A DNA stretch of 41,855 nt from an uncultured Saprospiraceae bacterium (GTDB lineage Bacteria > Bacteroidota > Bacteroidia > Chitinophagales > Saprospiraceae): assembly GCA_905480605.1 (NCBI GenBank), contig CAJQRD010000074.1, positions 1-41,855 of the forward strand, written 5' to 3'. Below the pieces are notes generated by a model. The model did not search any database. It saw only the letters and a program-made list of their open reading frames with translations, and was not told the origin of the DNA. A program made the position numbers and the translations under genes. Shown here in pieces: positions 7,329-15,327 of this stretch. Positions within the stretch are counted from its first letter, which is position 1. The number at the start of each line of letters is the position of its first letter.

Positions 7329-9616
7329 AACTTGCCTTTTATGTTATTCTGAATAGGGAGAAGAATTGTAAATGTACTACCTTTGCCTGGAGTAGATTCA
7401 ATTTCCAACTTTCCGTTAATATAATTTGTGCGTGACTGGATGTTCTGCAAACCTATCCCTTTGTGTTGCTTTGAAATATCAAACCCTATTCCATCATCTT
7501 CTACAATCAATATTATTTCATCATCTTCTATTGTCAATTGAACGATGACTTCATTTGCTTCAGCATGTTTGATTATATTCTTTAGTAATTCTTGTGTAAT
7601 CCTAAAAATGGTTGTTTTAATTTCGTGTGTCAAGTTTTGTTCTTGACCAAAATAATTGAACTCAAATGGTATACCATGTTGATTAGAGAATGTTTGACAT
7701 AAATCCTCTAATGCAAATTCAAGTCCTTCTTGTTCCAAAACTTGTGGCATTAAATTATGCGAAATCTCCCGAACGGTTCGACAGGCATCATCAATGAGTG
7801 ATTCAGCTTTTTGATAGGATTCCATGGAATGAACCTGAGGGAATTTATACTGAATACCACCTATCTGCATTTTTACAGTTGCTAGAACCGCTCCCAATCC
7901 ATCATGAAGTTCTCTGGCTATACGCTTACGTTCTTTTTCTTCACCATCAATAAATGATTTTAGACCTTGGGTTTCTTGTTCTTTCTTCAGGACCTCAATT
8001 TTCTGTTTATTGAGTTGCTTGTTTTTTCGATTGATGAAAATTAAGAATGTTGCAAATAACCCGATCAGGGCCACGCCACCGCCTAACATTAGAAGTTGGT
8101 TGTTCCTACGTTGAATATCAACTTTTTGTTTTTCTATTTCTACTTTTTGTTGTGCTATTTCTTTATCCTTCTTTTCTGTTGAATAGAGTAAGTCGAATTT
8201 TTTAATGGCTTTGGTCCGATCTATAGAAGTCAAACTATCATTTATTTCGCTGTAGTTAAGATGTAAGTTATAAGCTCTTTTGAAATCACCAATTTTTGCA
8301 TAAGCATTTGATAACAATGTATACACATTTCTTAGGCCCTCATTGTCATCCATGGTTATGTAAGAAGGCAAGCACTCTTCTGCATAGGCAATCCCCTTGT
8401 AAGGAAAGCCTTGCTTTAATTCAATCTCAGCCAGTGCCATCTTTATAGACAACATACTTAGCATATCTTGTGATTTGCTTCTGGCTTCCAATGCTTCTGT
8501 CAGAAGTTTTTTTGCTTTCACAAATTGATTTCCTTCTTTATAAATGTGACTTAAACTTAAGATAACATCTGCCTCATTTATTTTATTATTTAGCTGACTA
8601 TAAATTTTTAATGCTGCTTCATAACTTTCTATAGCTTCATTATCTTTCTTTTGCTGTTGAAAAACAAAGCCTAATTTTTTATTACAGCCTGCTTCCGCAA
8701 ATCGGCTTTTTTTCAATCTCGCTAAAATCAATGCTTTATTATAATATTCTTCTGCAATATTCCAAACATTTTGTGCCGTATAAATATCTCCAAGTTCAGA
8801 ATAAATAGTGGTTATTGAAAAGGTATCACTTTCAGTTTCTGCTATTTTCAAAGCCTCAATCAAATGTTGCTGGGCTTCTTCATAATCACCACGCTCACGA
8901 TACAAGTTGCCCAATGCAATAAAATCACTAACCAAGCCTTCTGAATCATTTAACTCTTCTTTTAAGCGAAGCCCTTTCTGAAAATAATGTATGGCAGAAT
9001 CTAACTGTCCTATTGAATGATATGTTGTGGAAATTCGATTTAATATATCTTTGTTTTGTTGTTTGTTTTTTTCTAAACTTGCTGAATAAAGTGCATTTTT
9101 CAAAAAATCAATAGAAGATTCTGGTTCTTGATTAAAAGAGGAAATAGCTGCTTTTTTTTCATACCCGTCTATAATTATTTGATGTAGATTTAGTTTGTTG
9201 GCATAGCTAATTGATAGATTATAATGGGCATTAGCATTTAGGAAATCGTTTTGAAAAAAGTAAAAATCAGCTAACTTGCAATAAGCCATTGCTAGCCCCT
9301 TTTCGAATTTAGTAGTTTCGAAAATATTGATGGCATCTTGGTAGTAGATCTCGAATTGTGGATTTTTTTGTAATAGTTCTTCAGCTTGTCCTTTGTAGAA
9401 AATGGCTACTCCTTTAATATCTTCATCAACATCATTGCGAAGAATTCTATTGCATAAAATAAATGCCGAATCAATTTCGCCATTATTAAATTGGTTTTCT
9501 ACTTCTGTAAAAACAGAAGGGAACTCACCGATAATATAAGTCGAAGATTGACTATGCAAATGTCCAAAAAGGAGGAGTTGAAAAAGTAATAGATATATAA
9601 TAATATTATTCTGCAA
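7325..9616 (-). CDS. TPR-repeat sensor histidine kinase (HisKA_3/NarX-type)
   Basis: 763 aa. An N-terminal signal or membrane segment (IIIYLLLFQLLLFGHLHSQS) is followed by a long array of TPR-like helical repeats (~25-480). Next come a coiled-coil stretch rich in Lys/Gln/Glu, one transmembrane helix (LLMLGGGVALIGLFATFLIF), a second coiled coil and the kinase core. The phospho-acceptor is H571 in RIARELHDGLGAVL, a HisKA_3 dimerisation motif. The GHKL ATPase has TQELLKNIIKHA (N box), EDDGIGF, KGIGLQNI and GKGSTFTI. The TPR part is expected to face the periplasm and sense a protein partner. The upstream genes encode an outer-membrane barrel and a cupredoxin, which are plausible inputs (inference). 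It starts 33 bases after the barrel gene. Confidence 0.93.
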   Translation of the reverse strand: MQNNIIIYLLLFQLLLFGHLHSQSSTYIIGEFPSVFTEVENQFNNGEIDSAFILCNRILRNDVDEDIKGVAIFYKGQAEELLQKNPQFEIYYQDAINIFETTKFEKGLAMAYCKLADFYFFQNDFLNANAHYNLSISYANKLNLHQIIIDGYEKKAAISSFNQEPESSIDFLKNALYSASLEKNKQQNKDILNRISTTYHSIGQLDSAIHYFQKGLRLKEELNDSEGLVSDFIALGNLYRERGDYEEAQQHLIEALKIAETESDTFSITTIYSELGDIYTAQNVWNIAEEYYNKALILARLKKSRFAEAGCNKKLGFVFQQQKKDNEAIESYEAALKIYSQLNNKINEADVILSLSHIYKEGNQFVKAKKLLTEALEARSKSQDMLSMLSIKMALAEIELKQGFPYKGIAYAEECLPSYITMDDNEGLRNVYTLLSNAYAKIGDFKRAYNLHLNYSEINDSLTSIDRTKAIKKFDLLYSTEKKDKEIAQQKVEIEKQKVDIQRRNNQLLMLGGGVALIGLFATFLIFINRKNKQLNKQKIEVLKKEQETQGLKSFIDGEEKERKRIARELHDGLGAVLATVKMQIGGIQYKFPQVHSMESYQKAESLIDDACRTVREISHNLMPQVLEQEGLEFALEDLCQTFSNQHGIPFEFNYFGQEQNLTHEIKTTIFRITQELLKNIIKHAEANEVIVQLTIEDDEIILIVEDDGIGFDISKQHKGIGLQNIQSRTNYINGKLEIESTPGKGSTFTILLPIQNNIKGKL

Positions 9617-9649
9617 TTTTTTGGTTTAAATCTTCATTAAAAATTAAAT

Positions 9650-10894
9650 TTAAAAATGAGCAGTAGCTACCAATCTAAAAGTACCTAGTTTGCCATTCCA
9701 TTCTTTGTTGTCAATTTTTTGAGTGGAAACAGTTGCTCTCATTAATATGTATTGATTGATATGATAACCAATAGCAAATGAGTGACGGAGCACGTTATTA
9801 TCCCAATTTTGTGTATTGCTGTTTTCCAAATTGCTGAAACGCAAATGGTCAATACGATAGGCAATATAACTTCCTTGAATAACTGGAAGTTCATATTTAA
9901 TATCAAGGTTTACTGCTAAGTTACTTAAGTTGAGAGGAGACTTGATAGTATTTGCGTCAAATGACAATTCATCTCCATTGAATTGTGGTACTTTATAAAA
10001 GCTTCCAATTACTTCTCCTGAAAATTCAAAATATCCTTTACCAATTTTAAAATCCATACCAATCGTCGACTGTGTAAATTTCGGTTTCTCACTTAATAGG
10101 TCACCAACCTCTGATGATTGGTAAAAATTACCATGACTCACAGAAAAACCCTGTTCCCAAAAATAGGTAGGTTGAATTTTTAATCTTGAAATCACACCAA
10201 AGTGCAGTGGATCTGAAAATTGTTTTTGAAGATTTGAAGCGCCACTCACAAGAGCTATTTTCCAATTGACTTTCGATCGTTTAATATTCCAACTAAACAT
10301 AGCTCCAGTAGTATACTCTCCATAATACAGATTAGTGCTTCCCCATTGCACCTCATTGTCAATAGGAATTTTGGCTACATCTCCTAAGTCTTTTACAAAT
10401 CCAATTTTATCAGATATGTTATTGAAATAACTATAGGCCAGTGGAAGTCCAATGAAATTCCTTTTCGTTGATAATTGTTTTTGGTTAAAAGACCCAAATG
10501 GATTTGTAAAACTCCCAACTGTAATCCCTACCTTTCGTTTTTTCGAGACCCATTGAACATTGAGTTGAGGAACTGCAAACTTATTGAGCTTGACACCTTT
10601 ATCTTTTTCTAATAAAAATCTAGCATTGAAAATCAAATGCTTGTTAATATTTAATCGCCCCATAATGTTTAATTGGGCAATACCAAAATGGCCGTCTATT
10701 GCATCTTTGTCAATTTCGTTATAATAGTAATGTGACTTGCTGCCAGCCTTAGCATATTCGAAATCGGTTAATCCACTGAATGCAAAACCAGACTGAGCCA
10801 TTAAATTACTTTGTAAAAGCAAGAACAATGTAACACAACAAAAAATATACTTTGTTTTGTTGAATGCACTTAATAACCTAATACTTATGTCCAT
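9650..10894 (-). CDS. Outer-membrane beta-barrel (porin-like) protein
   Basis: 414 aa with an N-terminal export signal (CCVTLFLLLQSNLMAQS), then alternating amphipathic strands with many aromatic residues and a terminal Phe (LVATAHF), the usual features of an outer-membrane barrel. Segments such as VGITVGSFTNPFGSF resemble FrpO/porin-like barrels, but I cannot assign a substrate. It lies 2 bases after the cupredoxin stop and 33 bases before the kinase, so it is almost certainly in the same transcript. A role as the surface partner of the cupredoxin or a metal/redox conduit is speculation based on context. Confidence 0.75.
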   Translation of the reverse strand: MDISIRLLSAFNKTKYIFCCVTLFLLLQSNLMAQSGFAFSGLTDFEYAKAGSKSHYYYNEIDKDAIDGHFGIAQLNIMGRLNINKHLIFNARFLLEKDKGVKLNKFAVPQLNVQWVSKKRKVGITVGSFTNPFGSFNQKQLSTKRNFIGLPLAYSYFNNISDKIGFVKDLGDVAKIPIDNEVQWGSTNLYYGEYTTGAMFSWNIKRSKVNWKIALVSGASNLQKQFSDPLHFGVISRLKIQPTYFWEQGFSVSHGNFYQSSEVGDLLSEKPKFTQSTIGMDFKIGKGYFEFSGEVIGSFYKVPQFNGDELSFDANTIKSPLNLSNLAVNLDIKYELPVIQGSYIAYRIDHLRFSNLENSNTQNWDNNVLRHSFAIGYHINQYILMRATVSTQKIDNKEWNGKLGTFRLVATAHF

Positions 10895-10896
10895 CC

Positions 10897-11583
10897 TTAA
10901 GGTTTTTTTGGCTTAACAAAACTAAAGTCAAAGTCAAACAATTGACCACCTGTAAGTTCTACTTCTTTTTTTATTTCACTACAATTTGGATGAAATAACT
11001 CAACTCGATATCTGCCATCTGGTACATCCTTTATTGAATAGTTTCCTTCATTGTCTATACGGCAAAAATACGGTGTATCAAAAGAAAGAATCTTAGCATT
11101 CATGTGTGCATGAATCTCGCAGTTTAGTTCTATTACACCTACTTTTTTGATTTTCACACTGTAAGAAATACCTGGTGCCCGTCTTCCAATACTAAATTTA
11201 GATTTTCGTGTATATGATTTTACATTATGAAAAAATTCATCTTCATTCAAAAAATGAACTTTTGATCCGACGACAACAGGCAATACATTAGGAATGAAAG
11301 TTTGTTCGGATTGTGAGATGTAAGCATCTTTTGTAGGTGTTAATTTTGGTTTGAAGTCCAATGGATGTAAACTAACAATCACATTCATATCTGGCTTTGC
11401 TAAAGGATCATCAGAGTGCATGACCTCTGTCCCATCGCTATTATAATCTAAGCCCAGAGATATAGACTTCGGACAATCAGCTAGAGTAATTTTACCTTTT
11501 ATCTCATTGAGTGTTTTTCCATTAGGAATTACATCGTTGGCAGATATGAATAATAAACAGGAAAAAAATATTAAGTATTTCAT
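10897..11583 (-). CDS. Periplasmic cupredoxin (methylamine-utilisation/plastocyanin-like)
   Basis: 228 aa from ATG 11583. A TTG at 11607 extends the frame by 8 basic residues, but the ATG directly precedes a compact signal peptide (MKYLIFFSCLLFISA), so I use it. The cupredoxin core (about 90-170) has all type-1 copper ligands: H119 (FFHNVK) and C155-x2-H158-x2-M161 in ELNCEIHAHM, the C-x2-H-x2-M spacing of the so-called methylamine utilisation cupredoxins. The last ~55 residues form a carboxypeptidase-regulatory-like beta sandwich (SIKDVPDGRYRVELFHP). It probably binds copper and transfers electrons or senses redox/copper in the periplasm. It sits between the enolase-superfamily gene and the barrel gene in a regulator-linked operon. 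Confidence 0.8.
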   Translation of the reverse strand: MKYLIFFSCLLFISANDVIPNGKTLNEIKGKITLADCPKSISLGLDYNSDGTEVMHSDDPLAKPDMNVIVSLHPLDFKPKLTPTKDAYISQSEQTFIPNVLPVVVGSKVHFLNEDEFFHNVKSYTRKSKFSIGRRAPGISYSVKIKKVGVIELNCEIHAHMNAKILSFDTPYFCRIDNEGNYSIKDVPDGRYRVELFHPNCSEIKKEVELTGGQLFDFDFSFVKPKKP

Positions 11584-11707
11584 TTTCTTTATTTGTTTTC
11601 TTTTCAACTCTAAGAAAGGTTCATGAAATTTAAAATGCTTTTAATCTAATCCCAAATTAACTTTTTTATTTATAATAATATTGACTTTTTGTAATGGATG
11701 TATATTG

Positions 11708-12862
11708 TTAATGATTAGAGTTGAGTCCCCATCCATGATTCCAGGTTTCAGTAGAATATGTTTTAATCCCTGTCTTTGTCTGAATAATATAATTTTTAGT
11801 CAAATCTAGTTGGCCTTTTGCTCCAAACATTAAGCTGGGTGTCACAGGTTCATTTTCCAATAAAATCAAACCGAAACCTCCTTCATGCGCAATAAGATTC
11901 TCATTTGCAGCTTGTGCTAGACACATTCCTGCTCTTGTCATTATTGAAGTCTCTCCTACATGTGCACCAATAATGATTCGCCAATTTCGCTTCTTGAGTG
12001 CTGTTACCATTTTCAAACCTCTTAAGACGCCTCCGATTCTTGAAACTTTGATATTGGCAATAAACGCTCCTTGAAGTCCATCATAGGATTTTAAATCTGA
12101 TAGACTACACAGACTTTCATCTAAAATCACAGATGTATTGAGGGCTGTACTAATTTTTTGGAGCGCCAATGGATTCTTTGGTTCAACAGGTTCTTCAATT
12201 CCTAAAAAAGGGATAGATAGCTGACTAAGATGATTAATAGCTGCACTGGTGTTTCCCGACCAAAGATTATTGGCATCCAATCTGATTTGAAAATTCTCGG
12301 TCTTTTCTTTTTTAAAATAATCTTGAAGAACTTCTAATTTTTGTTTGTCAAGTTGTAAGTCTCCATTTAACTTTATCTTAAAATCCGCAAAACCCCATTT
12401 CAAATATTGGGCAAGTAATTGTTCGAACTGGCTTCGTTTACTATCGCCTAGAATAGCAGAATATTGGTATAACGCCATGGGCGGATTTAGACCAAGCAAT
12501 TGCTCTACACTTATTTGTTGTTCTTTGGCAAAAAGATCAAGTAATGCAGTTTCAATCCCACACCATGCAGCTGGATTTTGATCAATTTCTTTTTCATTCG
12601 ATTCTTGATATTTTATTAAAGCTAAAAAGTCTACACATTCTTTTTCAAGCATGGTCTTTTTGGAATCTGCCCACTTTAAACATGACTCAATATTTTCACC
12701 TGTTACATAATCTCTTGGACAACCTTCACCAAGCCCAGTCATATTTCCTCTGGTTGCTGAAACCCAAACACTTTCTCCGTGATTTCTAATTGAAGACGCT
12801 TGCTTAAAGCTTGTTTTAAGCGGCAAACGAAGCGAAAATATGTTGATTTTAATTTGGGTCAA
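11708..12862 (-). CDS. Enolase-superfamily (MR/MLE) enzyme, probable dipeptide epimerase or related racemase
   Basis: 384 aa with the N-terminal capping domain (SLRLPLKTSFKQAS) and the C-terminal barrel. Catalytic elements appear in order: FKIKLNGD (KxK), IRLDANNLW, GIEEPVEP and VILDESL (metal ligands Asp, Glu, Asp), then NIKVSRIGG (second Lys) and IIGAHVGETSIMTRAG. This arrangement fits L-Ala-D/L-Glu epimerase-like or other dipeptide epimerases and cycloisomerases; the specific substrate cannot be fixed. No ATG lies near the family's usual N-terminus, so a TTG at 12862 is used as start. The cupredoxin start is 124 bases downstream, so it may be first in the operon or only weakly coupled. A murein-peptide recycling role is possible. 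Confidence 0.8.
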   Translation of the reverse strand: MTQIKINIFSLRLPLKTSFKQASSIRNHGESVWVSATRGNMTGLGEGCPRDYVTGENIESCLKWADSKKTMLEKECVDFLALIKYQESNEKEIDQNPAAWCGIETALLDLFAKEQQISVEQLLGLNPPMALYQYSAILGDSKRSQFEQLLAQYLKWGFADFKIKLNGDLQLDKQKLEVLQDYFKKEKTENFQIRLDANNLWSGNTSAAINHLSQLSIPFLGIEEPVEPKNPLALQKISTALNTSVILDESLCSLSDLKSYDGLQGAFIANIKVSRIGGVLRGLKMVTALKKRNWRIIIGAHVGETSIMTRAGMCLAQAANENLIAHEGGFGLILLENEPVTPSLMFGAKGQLDLTKNYIIQTKTGIKTYSTETWNHGWGLNSNH

Positions 12863-12921
12863 AATAGTTTTTCTTTTGATTTAAAATCTGAATGGCCTTC
12901 AACTACTGATGTAATGTAATT

Positions 12922-12938
12922 ATTCTATTTGATAGAAT
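12922..12938. repeat. 17-bp inverted repeat upstream of the epimerase-led operon
   Basis: ATTCTAT-TTG-ATAGAAT is perfect in both 7-bp arms. It lies 60 bases upstream of the TTG start at 12862 and 41 bases from operator-like site B. It could be a second regulator-binding site. No hairpin-plus-T-run terminator features are present. Confidence 0.5.
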
Positions 12939-12978
12939 TTAATATAGTCAAAGGTGATTTATTTAGGGTCATATTTTC

Positions 12979-12994
12979 TCCCTATAAATGGGGA
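12979..12994. promoter_or_regulatory. 7-2-7 inverted repeat, candidate NarL-type operator (site B)
   Basis: TCCCTAT-AA-ATGGGGA differs from site A (6603-6618) by a single base. The match continues into flanking GAGAAAA in the opposite orientation. It is 117 bases upstream of the operon that encodes a NarL-type regulator and 114 bases upstream of the divergent GNAT-like gene, so either or both could be controlled. Confidence 0.55.
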
Positions 12995-13107
12995 TATTTC
13001 ATTAACCCTCAGAATGGTGGATGTTTAAGGCTTCGTCTAAGAGCACCTTTGTAATGTATTTAGAATGAAACTTTATTCAATTTAGGAACACCATTAAATA
13101 GTAAATA

Positions 13108-13893
13108 ATGAAAATTTCAATTAAAATAAAAGCGAACAATTTCACAACTGATACTAAAGAAGAAATGTGGAATATATACAAATCTTATTACAACTCTAAT
13201 AAGGTTGATTTTATGAAAAGAATAGAAACGAATAATCAATTTGCTATTTATGAATACGATGGAAATATCGTTGGATTCACAGGAATGAAAATAAACCGAA
13301 CAAAATTTGATGGGAAAAGAAAAATGCTAATCTATTTTGGTCAAACAGTTATAGAAAAGAAATTTAGAGGTAATGCTTTACTCACAATGACTGGATTAAA
13401 AGTTTGCTTCAAATATTTCAAAGAACTTATCTTCTCTGATATCTATTTTTGGTATGATGCATTGACTTACAAGTCATACTTGGTTTGTGCTAAACCAGCA
13501 GAGGAATGCTACCCATCACACAAGCAACAAACTCCCACCTCAATTAAAAAACTAATTAATTATATTGGTCAAAAGCATTATGAAGGATCATTTTGTGAAG
13601 AATTAGGGACAGTAATTAAATCAAAGATATTTGTAAGCGACCCTTCTGTTAACATTGAAGTTAATGATGTAAAGGACAAGGATATCCAATTTTTTATGAA
13701 AGCAAACCCAAACCACGATAAAGGACATGGACTGATTACTCTTACTCCAATGAATAAGAAAAATGTTCTTGTTTTAGTTAAAAGATTTGGAGTTAAGTTT
13801 TCAAAAAACATTGCAGTACATGTAAGCATATTAAATCAAGCTTTGCAGTTTCATTTAATTAAGTTCAATAAACGACTTTCTCCTACTGTATAA
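13108..13893 (+). CDS. GNAT-like acetyltransferase-fold protein, function unknown
   Basis: 261 aa, very Lys/Phe/Asn-rich. Residues ~40-110 have a GNAT-like order: a strand AIYEYDGNIVGFTG, then LIYFGQTVIEKKFRGNALL, where the basic/Gly segment would sit at the acetyl-CoA loop, followed by helix LTMTGLKVCFKYF. The C-terminal ~120 residues (ending KRLSPTV) look helical and unfamiliar. There is no signal peptide. The AT-rich composition and many Asn/Lys codons hint at possible transfer, but neighbours are also AT-rich. It is divergent from the epimerase-led operon and ends at a strong bidirectional terminator. Confidence 0.5.
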   Translation: MKISIKIKANNFTTDTKEEMWNIYKSYYNSNKVDFMKRIETNNQFAIYEYDGNIVGFTGMKINRTKFDGKRKMLIYFGQTVIEKKFRGNALLTMTGLKVCFKYFKELIFSDIYFWYDALTYKSYLVCAKPAEECYPSHKQQTPTSIKKLINYIGQKHYEGSFCEELGTVIKSKIFVSDPSVNIEVNDVKDKDIQFFMKANPNHDKGHGLITLTPMNKKNVLVLVKRFGVKFSKNIAVHVSILNQALQFHLIKFNKRLSPTV

Positions 13894-13920
13894 ATTTATA
13901 TTTTGTAGTTTTTAAACAAA

Positions 13921-13950
13921 AAAAGACCACTCATTCGAGTGGTCTTTTTT
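13921..13950. terminator. Bidirectional terminator of GNAT-like gene and tRNA-like RNA
   Basis: A 12-bp stem (AAAAGACCACTC 13921-13932 with 13937-13948) with a 4-nt loop and T runs on both strands. It ends the GNAT-like gene (+), and its minus-strand reading begins 3 nt after the encoded CCA of the tRNA-like RNA. Confidence 0.85.
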
Positions 13951-13952
13951 AT

Positions 13953-14099
13953 TGGCTGTGAGAGAAGGAGTCGAACCTTCACGAGGAATTTAGCCATAGA
14001 ACAAATATCAAGTTTGTGGTCAATCCTTATTCTACGTTTATCATTTTATCCTCACCCTCGAGACAAGAGGGCATGGCTGCCTGGTTTCATCACCTCACA
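13953..14099 (-). ncRNA. tRNA-like RNA with 74-nt variable region (GUC anticodon loop, encoded CCA)
   Basis: On the minus strand the RNA has a 7-bp acceptor stem (TGTGAGG with TCTCACA, one G-U) and a class-II style D arm (ATG / CAT, loop with GG). The anticodon arm CCCTC-TTGTCTC-GAGGG places GTC at 14064-14062. The T arm is canonical: GAAGG-TTCGACT-CCTTC fits GTTCRANNC. It ends G73-CCA, encoded. Between anticodon and T arms lie 74 nt that can fold as nested stems (GAGGA/TCCTC, CGTAGA/TCTATG, ACAAA/TTTGT), against ~10-24 nt in normal class II tRNAs. G73, GUC and C38 are AspRS identity features, but the loop has U at position 37, which is unusual for a decoding tRNA. It has its own promoter and terminator. 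It is not tmRNA: too short, no tag frame, and an anticodon arm is present. Confidence 0.65.
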
Positions 14100-14127
14100 G
14101 TATCGTTAAACTTCGTTAAGTACAATA

Positions 14128-14160
14128 CAAATATAGGATTATTTTCGGATAGGATACAAA
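14128..14160 (-). promoter_or_regulatory. Promoter of the tRNA-like RNA
   Basis: On the minus strand TTTG (14160-14157), a 21-nt spacer and TATATTTG (14135-14128) form an exact -7 TAnnTTTG box with a -33 TTTG. The mature RNA 5' end at 14099 is 28 nt past the -7 box, leaving a short leader for RNase P processing. Confidence 0.7.
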
Positions 14161-14237
14161 TTTTCTAATAATTATATATATTATTTAGAAATAATTTAAC
14201 ATTATGATTATTTTATTAGATTTTATATAATTGGTAA

Positions 14238-14245
14238 TACTTTTG
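14238..14245 (+). promoter_or_regulatory. -7 promoter element for the GH113-like/panC operon
   Basis: TACTTTTG matches TAnnTTTG and lies 62 bases upstream of the ATG at 14308. No clean TTG was found at -33, so this is a moderate prediction. Confidence 0.4.
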
Positions 14246-14307
14246 GGTACTTGATATTGAAAATCATTTAACTATGGAATCACTTTGTTAATTTTACTAC
14301 ATAGAAA

Positions 14308-15327
14308 ATGAATAAAATCTATAATAAATATACGTTTACTGCACTTTTGAACTTGTGTCTCTGTATAATATCATACAGTCAAGAACTACCTATTAAGATA
14401 AATGGCATTTCAATTGTTAGTCCGCCAGATTCGATAATCCAAAATCCATTTGAGGAAATAAAATCGCTTGGCGCAAATTGGACCTGTATCATTCCCTATA
14501 GAGAATGTAAAGCGCCAAATTTTCATATTGCAACAGAGGATGTTTTTAGTTGGTGGGGTTTATCAATTACAGGAATTGAAACAAGTATTCAAATGGCAAA
14601 AAAATCTGGTTTGAAAATTTTGTTGAAACCACAATTATATTTACAAAATTCTTGGCCAGGTGTGATTAATTTTAAGACTGAAAGAGAGTGGAACGAATGG
14701 GAAGTAGAGTACACTCAATTTATTTTGACCTTTTTAGGCCTTGCCATTAAGCACGACGTAGAAATATTTTGCATTGGAACTGAAATAAAGAACAGTATTG
14801 CGGAGCGTCAAGATTACTGGGTTGAGCTAATCGAAAGTATGAGACATATTTACAAAGGGAAAATAGTTTATTCTGCAAATTGGGATGCTTATGAAAATGT
14901 AAAATTTTGGAATAAATTAGATTATATTGGCGTTAGTTCTTATTTCCCATTGTCTGAGGATAAAAATGCAGATGTGCAAATTTTGAAAGAGAGTTGGATG
15001 CAAATAGTAAGAAAATTAAAGCGATTTTCCTACAGAAAAGGAATGAAAGTACTCTTTACAGAATACGGATACCTGTCTGTTGATCACACAGCTTATCGCC
15101 ATTGGGAGCATGAAGACAATATCTACAATTTGGCAATAAATGAATCAGCTCAAGCCAATGCGTTAGATGCGTTTTACAGCACATGGATGAAGGAAAGTAT
15201 TTGGGCAGGTGGGTTTTTATGGAAGTGGTATCCAGATAGAAAAGGACACCAAGGATATTTTGAAAAAGATTATACACCTCAAGGCAAAAAAGCTGAAGAG
15301 GTCATTAAAAAATGGTTTGCTAAATGA
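14308..15327 (+). CDS. Secreted glycoside hydrolase, GH113-like TIM barrel
   Basis: 339 aa with an N-terminal export signal (LLNLCLCIISYSQ). The barrel has features of GH113 (beta-mannanase-type) proteins: GISIVSPPDSI at strand 1, SLGANWTCIIPY, LKILLKPQLYL, then FCIGTEIKNS, whose Glu would be the acid/base. LFTEYGYLS carries the Glu expected as nucleophile, and a C-terminal GGFLWKWYPD strand follows. It probably hydrolyses a mannose- or related hexose-containing glycan in periplasm or outside. Its stop overlaps the panC start by 4 bases (ATGA), so the two are translationally coupled although functionally unrelated. Substrate is not established. Confidence 0.8.
   Translation: MNKIYNKYTFTALLNLCLCIISYSQELPIKINGISIVSPPDSIIQNPFEEIKSLGANWTCIIPYRECKAPNFHIATEDVFSWWGLSITGIETSIQMAKKSGLKILLKPQLYLQNSWPGVINFKTEREWNEWEVEYTQFILTFLGLAIKHDVEIFCIGTEIKNSIAERQDYWVELIESMRHIYKGKIVYSANWDAYENVKFWNKLDYIGVSSYFPLSEDKNADVQILKESWMQIVRKLKRFSYRKGMKVLFTEYGYLSVDHTAYRHWEHEDNIYNLAINESAQANALDAFYSTWMKESIWAGGFLWKWYPDRKGHQGYFEKDYTPQGKKAEEVIKKWFAK

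Noticed and set aside
11584-11607. TTG start extending the cupredoxin by 8 residues
   Set aside because: ATG 11583 gives a compact signal peptide; the extension is only basic residues with no support.
13953-14099. tmRNA as the identity of the tRNA-like RNA
   Set aside because: It is 147 nt, has an anticodon arm, and has no tag-peptide frame or pseudoknot-rich body; the 5' end lacks the usual tmRNA opening.
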